A stretch of DNA of 64,000 nt from Pachyseris speciosa. Its lineage: Eukaryota; Cnidaria; Anthozoa; Scleractinia; Pachyseridae. The position numbers and the translations under genes were made by a program. Location of the stretch: the NCBI GenBank assembly GCA_016490735.1, contig JAEMWC010000212.1:320001-384000 (forward strand). Reading direction: 5' to 3'. The number at the start of each line of letters is the position of its first letter. The stretch's first letter is position 1. The notes under the pieces are model-generated. The model searched no databases and was not told the DNA's origin. It saw only the letters and a list, made by a program, of their open reading frames with translations. This document shows, piece after piece, positions 53,332 to 64,000 of the stretch.

Positions 53332-55450
53332 AGCGATGAGGGTTTTCGGTGTGTCTACTTAGCCAAGCAACGATTTTGTGTGAAATGGCGCTATTATGCA
53401 GCTCTGAGTTCCGAGTGATTGTTTTAACCGACTTAACTATCAGGTTCGTTCTCGGCTCTTTTAGTCTCTTCTACGGACATTTATGTAAAAATTGCTCAGC
53501 AATTTTTCGAGCTCAGTACAAGACATGTTTGTTACTTATCTTTCTCCACCTTCTCCAAGCGGAATCTTCGAGAAAACGTACGCATCGCACTTTGTTTTCC
53601 TGTACCGTTTGTATTTGATCTCGGCCGCTTTGAATTCCTTTACGCTTTCACCTGAAAGTTGTTTGGGCTCAACAATGTTTGTTAGTTTGTTTCTCTTCCA
53701 AACGTTTGCTATCGAATATTTCATCTGGATCTTAGGAAGCGATACCAGCAAAAAAACATAATCGATTCATGGAGCTCCGCTTTTAGACTTGGCTAAATAT
53801 ATATGCTCATGGCGAATGCTCATTTCGCTCAGACTACACTTAAAAAACAGACTGACAATCGTGATCACATATTTCTAGCTACAAGACGGAGACACGACAG
53901 AGGGAAAATACTAGTATCGGCAAACTCTGATCCCCAGGCTCTGCATGGGCCTATTTCTCGAAAGTCCCGGTAACTTAACTGATCCGAAACCATATTTTGA
54001 AATCTAAATATCAAGAAAACTATGGTGTGTTCCGACCTCTAAAAATGACCATTTTGTTTCTTTAACTGATAACTTTACTGTATATTTTTCAAAACGTTTG
54101 CAACTCCCATCTGGAATAGAAAACAAAACAGCTTAACCCCTTCAATGCCAACTTTTTGCACGTCTTTTCTTGCAATTTCCAGAGGGTAGGAGGTCAAGAC
54201 GACCTCGCTATTCCATATAAGGGGTTACCACGGCGATTTCGCTGGTCCACAACACCGAAGGCTCTATCTTTGTTGTCACGCTTGTCACGCTAGCTGTCGT
54301 TTATTTCTAAACGAACACTGCAGCTACAATTCGTTGCTTATTTGATTTATAAGTGTGTTTTTCGAGCCATTTTCCACCTCAGAAGCCCCCTGCCTGGCAT
54401 GAAAAAAAGAAAAGCTTGGTTGATGGGCAGAGGCAATCCTTTGAAAGAAAACAGAGGCGAGAAGCAATTTCACACGAAGTGTGCCGCTCAAAGTATTCGA
54501 GCGAGTGATGGCAATCCACGTAGTGAAGTTGTGTCTTAATTCGTTTTGTGAGTGGATTCCGGGACCTGGCATGGCAATTTTGGCGAGTTTTGACTTGTAA
54601 ATAATGCAATCGGTGCAATATTTTGCCAGCAGGACCGGGTGGCTCGACACGGTTCTAAAAAATATCTGAAATGAAAATTGACGGACTGTCTTGCGCCCGT
54701 TATCCAAGAACTTCCCAGAATTCCTTTGGGTCACAAAAGCAAAAATTACAGACCAGTGAGTGCAAGTGAAATCAAAAGCGTTATCCGCGTCGCGCTAAAC
54801 AAGTGAGCAGGTAAATGTGGAACAGATTTCAAGAAGTTGAGTCGAAGTTTGCTGCCAACGTAGAATTTTAGCTTCAAAAGATATTTTTGTCCGAAAAACT
54901 TCAAGGCAATGTTGCTTATTTTTGGTGTTGTCAATGGGCGTTCAAAGCCAACAGTTTTGGTTTTAAAACAAAATAAACGGTCATACTTGATGAAAACTGG
55001 GAGTTGTGGTCAGTTTATGGAGTGATGAAGTCTACGTAATTGAGCATTTGGCAATAAGAATCGTTCATTTTAACCATAGCAAGGGATTTGGGAAAGTTGT
55101 AGGTTTTCAAAGCACTAACGGTGTTTGTGACGTACTGAATAAGTCAATAAGGCACTTAGGGGGTTTTAACGGACCCGATAATTACCGTGAGCTTCTACAA
55201 GTTCAGATCATCCGAACCGCGCGACATTGGGAACGAGAACTTAAAATAGCTTCGCGAAACTAAAAATAGATTTAAGAAAACTATGATGCGGCACAGAGAT
55301 CTGTTCTCTTACCTCATTCTCTCTTGATCTACATTAACAAGTTACAATGCAGCTCTCTCTCCCTTAATTATTTTACTTCCAAAATAGCTAGCAGGTACAA
55401 GATAGAAGATTTATGTTTAATCTGACAATTTGATCCTCGTCTTAGCTTAA
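53332..55450. other. gene-free stretch with one short dispersed repeat
   Basis: A GGAGCTCCGCTTTTAGACTTGG word at 53,772 matches GGAGCTCCGCCTTTAGGCTTGG at 57,659. The minus ORF at 54,324-54,734 (136 codons) shows no domain and is not called. Confidence 0.4.
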
Positions 55451-55455
55451 TTAAT

Positions 55456-57690
55456 TATAGCGGAGCTCCGGCGGCCCGAAGGGCCACAGCGGAGCACCAT
55501 GGTTAAGAAACTATGGTAACCCATCTATTCGAGGAAATTTGGTTTTGGTCACCGTACGTACGTCGTACGTAGTACGTACGTCCGCCCGTACGTCCGCCCT
55601 TCCATGTATGCGATGTGAAATGTCCCATTAATTGTGTTGTAACCCGCGTTTTGTGTACCTCTTTTTGTGTACATCTTTTGATATTGGACGTCAATGTTAT
55701 GGCCAATTGACACCTGTCAAAATAAGGTATCCGCTGACCAGTAGTACGTCACCATATCGCGGGCTTAAGTTAAGAACTCATCGAGGTCAGCTGTTGTTTT
55801 AAAGTTGACCGCTGTACAGGTACTGGTTTTCGATTGGATCGCAGGCTTAAGCCAGTTGTAGGACTCCCAAACCAAAAAGAGGCTTCATGCTTTTTCGCGC
55901 GTTTTCTGCGGCTCGAGATTACACATTAAGTTGGTTTCTTCATTTTGAGCACAACAACTTCATCTTCTTCGAAGTTCTGTCTTTAAATTCGCGTAAAAGG
56001 CATGAAAATCAAGAACTACTTAAAAGATACTCCGAAATTTTCAACTGATAAAATTGAAGAGCAAAACATTTTTCTCAGGAAATTCTTAAATTTTGGGTCC
56101 ACTTGTATGGTGCCCGGATTGTGTGGTTGAAAAACAAAATGATTTAATGCTTCAAGGGCTTGTTCACTTTACCGCGGCATCTTGCAGCTCACCACGAAAG
56201 TTCACTTAACAATTCACCGGCATTAATGGGAGGAACGAGTAGCTCAAACTTGGTGGAAGAAGTTCTTTCTTTGGACAAACCGTTTGCTATATTTATCGCT
56301 GAAAGCTGGACAACACACGTAACTAATAATAAATTGAAGCTTAGCATTTGAGGTTTAATCTTTATTACTTTTGTTCAGGAATGAAACTTGTATTTTTGTC
56401 TCAACTGGATATAAATAACAATCTACTTGTTTTGGACACAAAGAAAGTTGTTTGTTGTTTTGCAAGCGAACGACTGTTTTCCTCCGCTTGTACACGTTTT
56501 TCGGCGTCAGTGTTTCTATAGTGTTAAGAACTGAAAGAAACGTTTGCCCTTATGTTATTAACAGGTAATCGCAATGAGTCCTAGTAAAGTATCTCTAATG
56601 TTTTGTGCGACGAGGGCAATTTCAGCAAATTTCTAAAAACACAAGTGATATTAATCCTTAATTTACTCGGCCTCATGCGATTACCTATCCGAACTATTTC
56701 TCTTTTCTAGGACATTTAAGCTTATGTCTAAGCTTAACGTACTACGAAATATATTTGTTAAGCCCCGGCTAAAAGATCAAACATTTTCATCCAACATCGT
56801 GTTTGTCACATATAACGTTTGATGGCTAAACGCATAACAATGTTTGACCAAACAGCGGACCAAGTGAGTCCAAAAAATGATTTTTGCGTATTATCACTGA
56901 AATTTTCGACGTTATGTGGTTTATTTGGTTTCTTTTTACCGTTTGTGTACGATTTGTTTGTTGGGGTGGCCAAACGGTCAAACATTTGTTCGTAATGCGA
57001 AATTTTGGATGAACATGATCGAACATGGAAAGCTGTTTACTGCACTATTGTAAGAGGTGGCTAAACGTTCAAACATGCTCTTCCAACGATGTTGATCGTT
57101 CTTAGATTGCTAAATTTGCTTTCGAACAAACACACGCGTCGACTGTATTGTTTTCTTGTAATATTTTGAGGTTTTTGAACCACAGTCAATTCCTGTTGAC
57201 TGTTCTAAACGCTAAGTTGGTAGAGCACCGGACTACGTTGCGGGAGGTCGATCGCGGGTTGAAACCCCGGCCGGACCAACACTCAGGGTCTTTAAATAAT
57301 TGAGGAGAAAGTGCTGCCTTTGTAATGACATCTCCAAATGGTTAGACTTTCTAGTCTTCTCGGACAAGGACGATAAACCGTAGGCCCCGTCTCACAACTC
57401 TCCATAATTGATTCTGTGGGACGTTAAAGAACCCACGCACTGTTCGAAAAGAGTAGGGGACGTAGTCCCCGGTGTGGTGGTCTATCTCTACTAGAATGTG
57501 GTTATGGGGAAGCGATTTGTAGTTACGGGCCTACAGTAATTGGCGCAAGCTGTTGTAGTGTCCCTGGCAGGTCTCTGGTGAAGCTAATAAGATAAAAAAT
57601 ATTGGTGCAAGGAAAGCCATGCGGTGTTGCTCAATACTAATAAAAAATAATAATCGTGGAGCTCCGCCTTTAGGCTTGGCTAAATCTATA
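55456..57690. repeat. putative dispersed element bounded by GGAGCTCCG words
   Basis: The left end is AGCGGAGCTCCGGCGGCCCG, the right end GTGGAGCTCCGCCTTTAGGC. It includes an ACGTACGT-rich tract (55,551-55,600) and a SINE. The limits are guesses. No coding region recognised. Confidence 0.3.
57205..57590 (+). mobile_element. tRNA-derived SINE, plus orientation
   Basis: GTTGGTAGAGCACCGGACTA (A-box half) and GGTCGATCGCGGGTTGAAACC (B box, followed by CCCCGGCC), with the same body as the SINE at 36,323 (CAACACTCAGGGTCTTTAAA, TTAGACTTTCTAGTCTTCTC). Confidence 0.8.
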
Positions 57691-57962
57691 TATTACGGTA
57701 ACAAATTTTCTCTTGATATGTAGCTGCATGACGTTTTCATCCGTGACTTAATTTTATAGTAATGGTATTCTGTTTGTACGAACTTTTTTCTGGTAGTAAT
57801 CTGTTCTCTTTTTCTTTCCTTTTTTTTTTGTATTATATTTTGTTGTTAGTTTTTCCTACTGTAATGTATATTTTTTGTAAATAAAGCTTGTTACAAAAAA
57901 TAGCTAAGCAAATGAACATGCCTATAATAAAAAAACTGATGAAGAGCTTAAACTGTATCTTA

Positions 57963-58279
57963 AGGTTGGCACACACGAGGGGACTAGTCCATGCGACAAG
58001 TCCCTGCAACAAGTCGCGGGAACAAGTCCCATCGTGTGAACTAGCCATTTTTGCCACAAAATCTAGTCGTAGGGACTAAAATTTGGTCCCTGCAACTAGT
58101 CCCACGAATTCAAACTGGTTTGAATTTTTGGGACAAGTCCCTGCGACTTGTTCCTCAAAACTCTTCGTGTGAAGTGTTCGTGGGACTAGTCCCTGCGACC
58201 AGTCCTTTCGTGTAAACTCTTCAGGGGACTAGTTGCAGGGGCAAGTCGCAGGGACTAGTCCCCTCGTGCGTGCCGACCT
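57963..58279. repeat. Harbinger-type MITE (AGGTTGGCACACACGAGG), copy 2
   Basis: Counterpart of 8,973-9,285. It is flanked by TTA on both sides and has inverted ends and the same GGGACTAGTC/GACAAGTC mosaic. Confidence 0.8.
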
Positions 58280-58539
58280 TTAGAGCGTCGCAAGCATGAA
58301 GAAGGCCTTCGGAGCAAGTTCTGTCAGTGACTAACATCAGCATAGCATCATCTTGTCTTCCTTGTTATAAATGTTTTTTTTTTCATCTTCATCGACGTCT
58401 CTTGCTTGGCGCCAGAAGTACGAAATTGTAGCTTAAGTCATCATCCTCCTCATCATCAACCTTATTTACCCTCCGAGTTTAGAGTAGCTTATACAGCTAG
58501 TATCTCCGAGCATTTACCAACCCAACCATCACTGCGAGA

Positions 58540-58830
58540 TAGAGACATACCACCACACTGAGATCGATCCCCTACTCTTTTCGAACAGTGTGGGGGTTCT
58601 TTAATGTCCCACATATTATTAGGAAAGTGTTGTGAGACGGGACCTAATAACAACAATAATAATTTAATAATTTAGAACTTATATAGCGCATTTTCCATTT
58701 GTATATGATCAAATGCGCTTTACAAGCAGATGAAATTGGTTTATCGTCCTTATCCGAGGAGAATAGAAAGTCTAACCGTTTGCAGATGTAATTAGAAAGC
58801 CAGCACAACACACACATAGCGTTCTGATAT
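58540..58830 (-). mobile_element. SINE fragment, interrupted
   Basis: Minus-orientation body of the same SINE (TTCGAACAGTGTGGGGGTTC, then TCTAACCGTTTGCAGATG), split by an insertion near 58,650-58,735 (TTATATAGCGCATTTTCC...). The tRNA-like head is missing. Confidence 0.6.
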
Positions 58831-59099
58831 CTCAGGAAATGTTTGAAACATGTTGCCAGTGTAAATTTAGAAGACCTAGAACTCTGCCTTCTGGCCACGG
58901 GTATTAATTTTGCATCCTACCTTGACATTTCTATCAGTTCAGCTTTTTACAGCCTCGTCTAAAGGTGTTCCCATAGGACCATAGCAGGGGAGAAAGGAAG
59001 CACTCAGTTTTCTTTAATTTCCTCGATCAATTTTTGGGTGAAAGACCATTGAAAATTCTATTACGGAAGCGTTGATTCCTGTTTGTGTTGCGTGGGAAT

Positions 59100-59270
59100 T
59101 GTGAACTTCACTTTTACGAACGTGGCCGCTAGAAATCGCACTATTGATAGCGGCTGCCAGACACGCCTTTACAGGCTGACGTCCAATCTCACCCTAGAGA
59201 ACCATTGTAAACCGCCTTGAAACTATGTGATATGTGCGGTATATAAACCATTACCATTACCATTATTGTA
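59100..59270 (+). repeat. SINE-like 3' end with (ATTACC)n tail
   Basis: CGGTATATAAACCATTACCATTACC ends a segment with LINE-tail-like composition. The head is not identified. Confidence 0.4.
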
Positions 59271-62090
59271 CGACTGATGTCAAATTTCTTTATTTAGGAG
59301 GCAGGCATCGGAAAACTTGAGAGGGCTAGATAATACACTGCTACATGGGCTCCTGACGGCTATCGTCAAGTAGCAACCGAAAAATGTACTGTTTATTGCT
59401 TTCATTTACCTGGCCATACTTCCCTAAATTTCGTCTCAAGACCTAATAAACAGTTCGAACTACTACCAAATCTACGTTGGTGGAACCAATTTAATCACCC
59501 TGGGCTCCAGGCATGGGAAGGACCACACCATATTCATTTTCCTTGACTGGAATTTAATAAAGTATTTCTTTCATTCTCATGTAGTTCACCAGCGTTTCTG
59601 ATTGTTTTATGGCTATGAACTGGACAAAAAGCTGTTCAAGCTTCCATGCAAGGGCAAGCACTAGATTCGATTCGAAGGCCACTGGTGTGCTAAGGCAGAA
59701 TCTTTGGCGTCCTCACTGCAACTTCTTCACTGTGTAGGTTTTGAAAAACCTCATGAAACGTCAGGGAAGAATGACTGGTTGAAGAGCGCCAGACATGCTA
59801 ACTGAAAGCGAACAAACATAAGATTACAAAGTGGTGATTAAAGAGTGGAAAAATGAATGGAAGTGACAGGAAATGCCAAATCGGAACCAAAAATACTGAT
59901 GTGGTCTATACATTACCATCAAATAAATGTCTGTGAATATACGAAACTCATATATTGAACTGCGGAATATATTTTCATTTTGAGCTTTTTTGGGAAGGCA
60001 GCTGATTAAGGCTTCCTGCATGAGGACAAATACCAGCGATGCAGCAAAAATATATTTTAACTCATTTGACTTTTAATGGTAATTAGCAGATTAGCTTGCT
60101 GATTTCAGAATTTGTTTGAGAAAAGCTAAAGTGAGAGAAAAGCAAGAATTTTAGGAGAAAAGCCGGCACAAGCAAATCTCTCAAACTGTCTTTGGCTTCT
60201 CCAGAGCCTCTATTGGCGGGGAAACACCTGAACACCGGTTTTTCTTCGCAAAAATGCTGAAGCTATGTTGTGGGATATTTGGTGATTTATTTTTGGTGAT
60301 GTTTGGGTATATTTGGGAAAAGATAATTTTTCTCAAAGATTTAATGAAGGTTTAACATTGGAATTTGAAGTTGAAAAATAACAGATGGACACCAAACAGT
60401 TCCCCAGCACCCTGCAGTGCTCTTTTGGGGGTGTAAACTGTTTGGTGGTGTTTCAAAGCATTTTTTTTTACATTTCAATCTCTTCTTTAAATTCCTTAAA
60501 ATTTCGCTCAAATTCACGAGTACCTCCACCTTAATTAAGTACTTCCTCTTTAATGTTGCCGCAAATGCGCTTAGTGGTGTTTTTTTCTCCTTTAGTTAAA
60601 AGGAAAATCGAGACAACAGCAAAACATGGCTTGGACTTGAATAACAGAGAAGGAGGAAGTTCTGAAAACCGCAATCAACTGGAGCATCTATGCCGATCAA
60701 TCAAGTTTCATCTCAGGATTCAAGGTCAAGATTCACAACTAAAGCACTAAGGTGGTTTATTTAATAACATGCTTCGTCGAGGCCGGACGAAGAGGCAGCA
60801 TCACCCTAAGACTCCAGTCATTGCAAATATTGGTCAACTTGTTCTGGTCTTTTCCCGTATTTTCTTTGCCCCACGGATATTTTCTAAAAATGAATATAAA
60901 TGTTCTTTTTTCTGAGTATCTTCGGGAGACACTGTCGTTTTGCATCCTGACTGAAACTGAAATACCTCTAAACGTAAACATGAAGGGATGCACGTCCTCA
61001 CTCCAGTCTGTGTGCTATGTCTGAAGTCCCGACTGATAATACTGAATAAAACCTGTTAAGCCGATGAGTACTTTGTTTTTCAAGTCTGTTCACAACACAA
61101 TTTAAGCCCTTCCTGTTTTTGATTTTTGAACCACCGTCAAATCAGTGTACACAATTAGTCATATCAAGAAAGGTACAAGGTTATCATTCAACAACACTGC
61201 GTCATCTCAGAATTAAGATATTTCAAAATAGCGTAATTATTCAGAGTAAAGCTTTTGTGTACGTGATGTTTAAATTATTAGATATACGAAAGTAATTTTT
61301 CGAGTGCACTTAATAAAGTTTAGTGCAGTAACAGGGGGTTTGGATGTCACCACGTTCATGGTCTACAAAAGTGGACATGCGCTTGGGCATAACCCTTTTG
61401 ATAAAATTAGACTGGCTTTTTTGCAGTGTTACCATTGTGTACGTGATGCATAGAAAAACAATTTTTCAACTGCACTTTAACCCAGTCAAGAAGTTGGCAT
61501 AAGCTTAGTATAGTGACAGGGGGTCTAAATATCTCCACGTTCATAGTTTTTAAAGGTGGACGGACGAATCGGCCTAAACCTTTTAAAACGGATGGACAAA
61601 TTCTCTCCTACAGAACGTTTATTTGAATAACCATACCCAAGAGAGACCTCAGACCTTTTTTAATGAAACCCGAAAGGGCTGAAACGGTTGAACATTAAAT
61701 GTGCGCAACTCTCAACCTTTGACTTCACTGTGTGTATACAGATGATTACATTGAAGGGAACGTTTGTCAAAACCACTTACATCAGGTCATCTATTGCCAT
61801 TGCTGCATGGCAGATTTCATGTTTCTGTCAATTTGCAGAGGATGAACTTCAAATTTTGACATTTTTATTAGAAACCGCATAAACCGCAAGACTGTTAAAG
61901 GGTGACAGATGGTTGTCCTCAGGAAATCTGGAATTTCTTTGCGTTGCGTGCAGGCAAACTTCCTTGATTTTTGAAAACTTAGGCCTCCTTTACGCCTTGG
62001 AGGGAGGAAGATCCTACCACTAGGAAGATCCAAGAAGGCGGATCATCCTAGCGCCAACCAAACATGGCGGAGGCCGGGCGATCAGCGACT
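59271..62090. other. gene-free stretch; contains a diverged direct duplication
   Basis: Two related blocks at about 61,310-61,400 and 61,500-61,575 share CAGGGGGT and CACGTTCAT words. ORFs here are short and unsupported. Confidence 0.35.
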
Positions 62091-62710
62091 AGGCTACATT
62101 CACACGGTACCGGACGAATTTTCTACCGGTCGAAAATTCGTGCATTTAGGGGTTCCGTTCACACGGAACCACGCTTAACGTACGAAAATTTAGACACCTC
62201 GCCGTTCAAAAATTTGAACGCCAAAATTGGGGACGAATTTTTAGCCGGTACGGCGCGCTGTGAACACCTTGACCATCTAAATTTTTTTCATGGGAAAGGC
62301 GTGGTTGCATGGATGCGTGGTAACTGAGCTGGAAGAAGAGAATTTTAATCGCTTTGCTTGGAAACATCACGGTGTTGATGCAAAATATCATCCTTCAAAT
62401 GGCCTTGACCTGCACAGCTTCCCAAGCAGGAAGGCGACGCTGTGTTAGCGTCCTCTTACAAACCGAAGACCGCATCATCCGTCCAAGTGAAATATTTTTC
62501 ACCTTCAGGTGTTGAATCTTTGCCCTCTTTTCCCCTGCTATCGTTAGCCTTTCTCTTTCTTTCTTGGCGCCATTTTGGATTTCGTAAAGTAGCGCTCTGC
62601 GCATGAACAGATTGTAAAACCACTGACAAAGGTTAAACTTTAATCGTCAGTTTCGTGTGAACAGAGCAAAAATATTGCACGGTTCCGTGCGAACATTTTG
62701 AAAATCCTTT
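62091..62710. repeat. putative MITE with CATTCACACGG / CGTGTGAACAG words
   Basis: TTCACACGG and GTGTGAAC words recur in both orientations (62,099, 62,158, 62,262, 62,653), with GAATTT-rich palindromic pieces. The exact ends are unclear. Confidence 0.35.
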
Positions 62711-64000
62711 TTAAATAGCATATAAATTTTCAATCATATTGTTACAACTTCTTGGTTCCAGTAAATAAACGTATTCGATAAGATGACCACTCCTTTTAAT
62801 TCCGCTGTCAACTACGCTTACAACAGTTACAACGAACGCTTCCCCCATAACTCTACGCATATGGCACCTCAAATATGGAAGCACCAGATTTGGGATGCAG
62901 CACACTACATGACATTGTCACGCAATAACCCGTTACAATATAATGGCCTAGGAAGGGTCACTGACAGTTTCCCAGCTTTTATTTCACGCCGGTTCTTTCC
63001 GGTTTTTTTCGGGCTTAGGCCTTAAATTTTCGTTTGCTGATCCACAAAGCGGTCAACAGTAATGTTTAAAATACTGTCGTTGTACCTCTGCATTGGTAAA
63101 CGTTTCGTGCACGATCCATAATCAGGTGACTTGGTGGTTTTTATGTTGTCTTCAGTTTGTTCTAAATTAGAGCATTCACACTAACATGAAGACTGAAAGC
63201 CATGAAAAATCAACTACTTCATGATTATTGCAATTTCCTCATCCGAACGAAAACAGATCCATCCCGATCACAATCATATTGCTTGTGTTGAAAGAAGATA
63301 TTGGTAAAAGGAACATGCGGACCATCACCCTTATGCAAAAACGTGTCTTCCAACCCCTCAAGATAAAAGAACCTGTTAGGTAGCCTAACGACTGTGACAA
63401 GGCCTGTTTTTGGAGAAAAACCAGAGAAACATTAATTCTGGGGTAAGGTCCGCGCTAAGGTAAGGTAATAAACACACCAAGTACTATCGAAATGGTAGCA
63501 CTTAACATACACAACCTTTAACTATACCTAAAAATAAGCCAAAGAGAGAAGAATACCCCATAAGTTACATGTGTTTCCTTCTTTCGGGATTTTATCGGAG
63601 GCTAAGATTTCAAAACTCAACGCTTCGGCAGCTTAACTGGCCCCAGTTCTTCAGGAAAAGAAATTAAAAACTAAAAATTCAATATGGAGAGAGGATTACG
63701 GCAAAGAAGATTCACGAGGGAATCGAGTCGATGCGCGAAAACACCGTGGAATAACAGTACTTAACATTTTTGACAACCTTGAGACATGGAAACCAATCCT
63801 TACATCGAAGGTGATATATCAGTGTCAGGCATAATGCTGCTGATTTACATTTTCCCGCGCATTTTCTTCAAGGACATTTGACTTGTCACGTAACTGTCAC
63901 AAAGAGTCTCGATCGAGGTGCGGTTACGAAGCAAAAATATCAGTTTGCCACATTTTTAGTTTTTAAAGGAAGAATCCAGAAAGCCGAAAACCATTTTGTA
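62711..64000. other. gene-free stretch
   Basis: One 80-codon plus ORF at 62,783 (MTTPFNSAVNYAYNSYNERF...) has an unusual Asn/Tyr/His-rich composition but no domain, and ends in low-complexity Phe-rich sequence. I see no other structure. Confidence 0.3.

Noticed and set aside
54324..54734. 136-codon minus ORF
   Set aside because: No recognisable motif, no splice context and no partner exon; coding status unsupported.
1..64000. CRISPR arrays, bacterial operons or prophage
   Set aside because: No spaced direct repeats, no ribosome-binding-site-led gene strings; introns, SINEs and LINEs show a eukaryotic genome.

Overview
The window looks like a gene-poor, repeat-rich stretch of an animal nuclear genome, most likely a cnidarian and probably a stony coral. 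This is inferred from the mix of palindromic MITEs, Penelope-like fragments, a Harbinger element, CR1-like and Tx1/L1-like LINEs, tRNA-derived SINEs and a decayed Polinton/Maverick (adintovirus-like) provirus. No organism-specific marker gene is present, so this is an inference.

Left part (1-24.3 kb). The one clear host gene is a papain-family (C1A, cathepsin B-like) cysteine peptidase on the minus strand. Four body exons lie at 3,506-7,026, including the catalytic-Cys exon at 5,358-5,394. Its 3' exons are probably beyond the window start. The 71-nt exon carrying the start of the propeptide occurs five times upstream (8.2, 10.9, 17.5, 20.1 and 22.4 kb) inside a tandem segmental duplication full of Penelope GIY-YIG fragments and MITEs. 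Four copies keep an open frame and the same donor; the nearest has an 8-nt deletion. An apparently intact Harbinger transposon (12,299-15,685; MADF protein plus DDE transposase; TAA target duplication) sits inside a CATAAG-repeat MITE, itself inserted at a TTA whose empty version is kept in the paralogous units. A minimal hammerhead-ribozyme motif lies at 2.3 kb.

Middle part (24.3-32.9 kb). Non-coding repeats, a 5'-truncated CR1-like LINE, a TTAA-bounded MITE, a second and better hammerhead ribozyme (32.1 kb) and a tRNA-Arg(ACG).

Polinton region (33.0-50.16 kb). This is a degraded provirus. From left to right it holds a divergent RING-finger pair, a LOG/SLOG-type Rossmann gene (minus), a promoter with tandem repeats, an unknown zinc-knuckle protein, an integrase with chromodomain, two tandem minor-capsid (penton-like) genes, a basic Ala/Pro-rich protein, a major-capsid homologue, a packaging ATPase, two structural-type unknowns, a PLA2-like protein, and a protein-primed DNA polymerase B on the minus strand. 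Three later insertions break it: a TIR element carrying a ZAD-like zinc gene and a RecQ-like helicase fragment (34,178-35,998), a SINE (36,323-36,772), and a 1.7-kb long-TIR element inside the polymerase (46,558-48,279). Nearly all coding frames carry stops or frameshifts, so the element is a fossil. I recognised no adenain-type protease.

Right part (50.16-64 kb). A Tx1/L1-like LINE (ORF1, endonuclease, RT up to motif A) abuts the truncated polymerase, so the right end of the Polinton is lost. The rest is non-coding DNA with SINEs, a second copy of a Harbinger-type MITE and short hairpins. No further confident host exon was found there.
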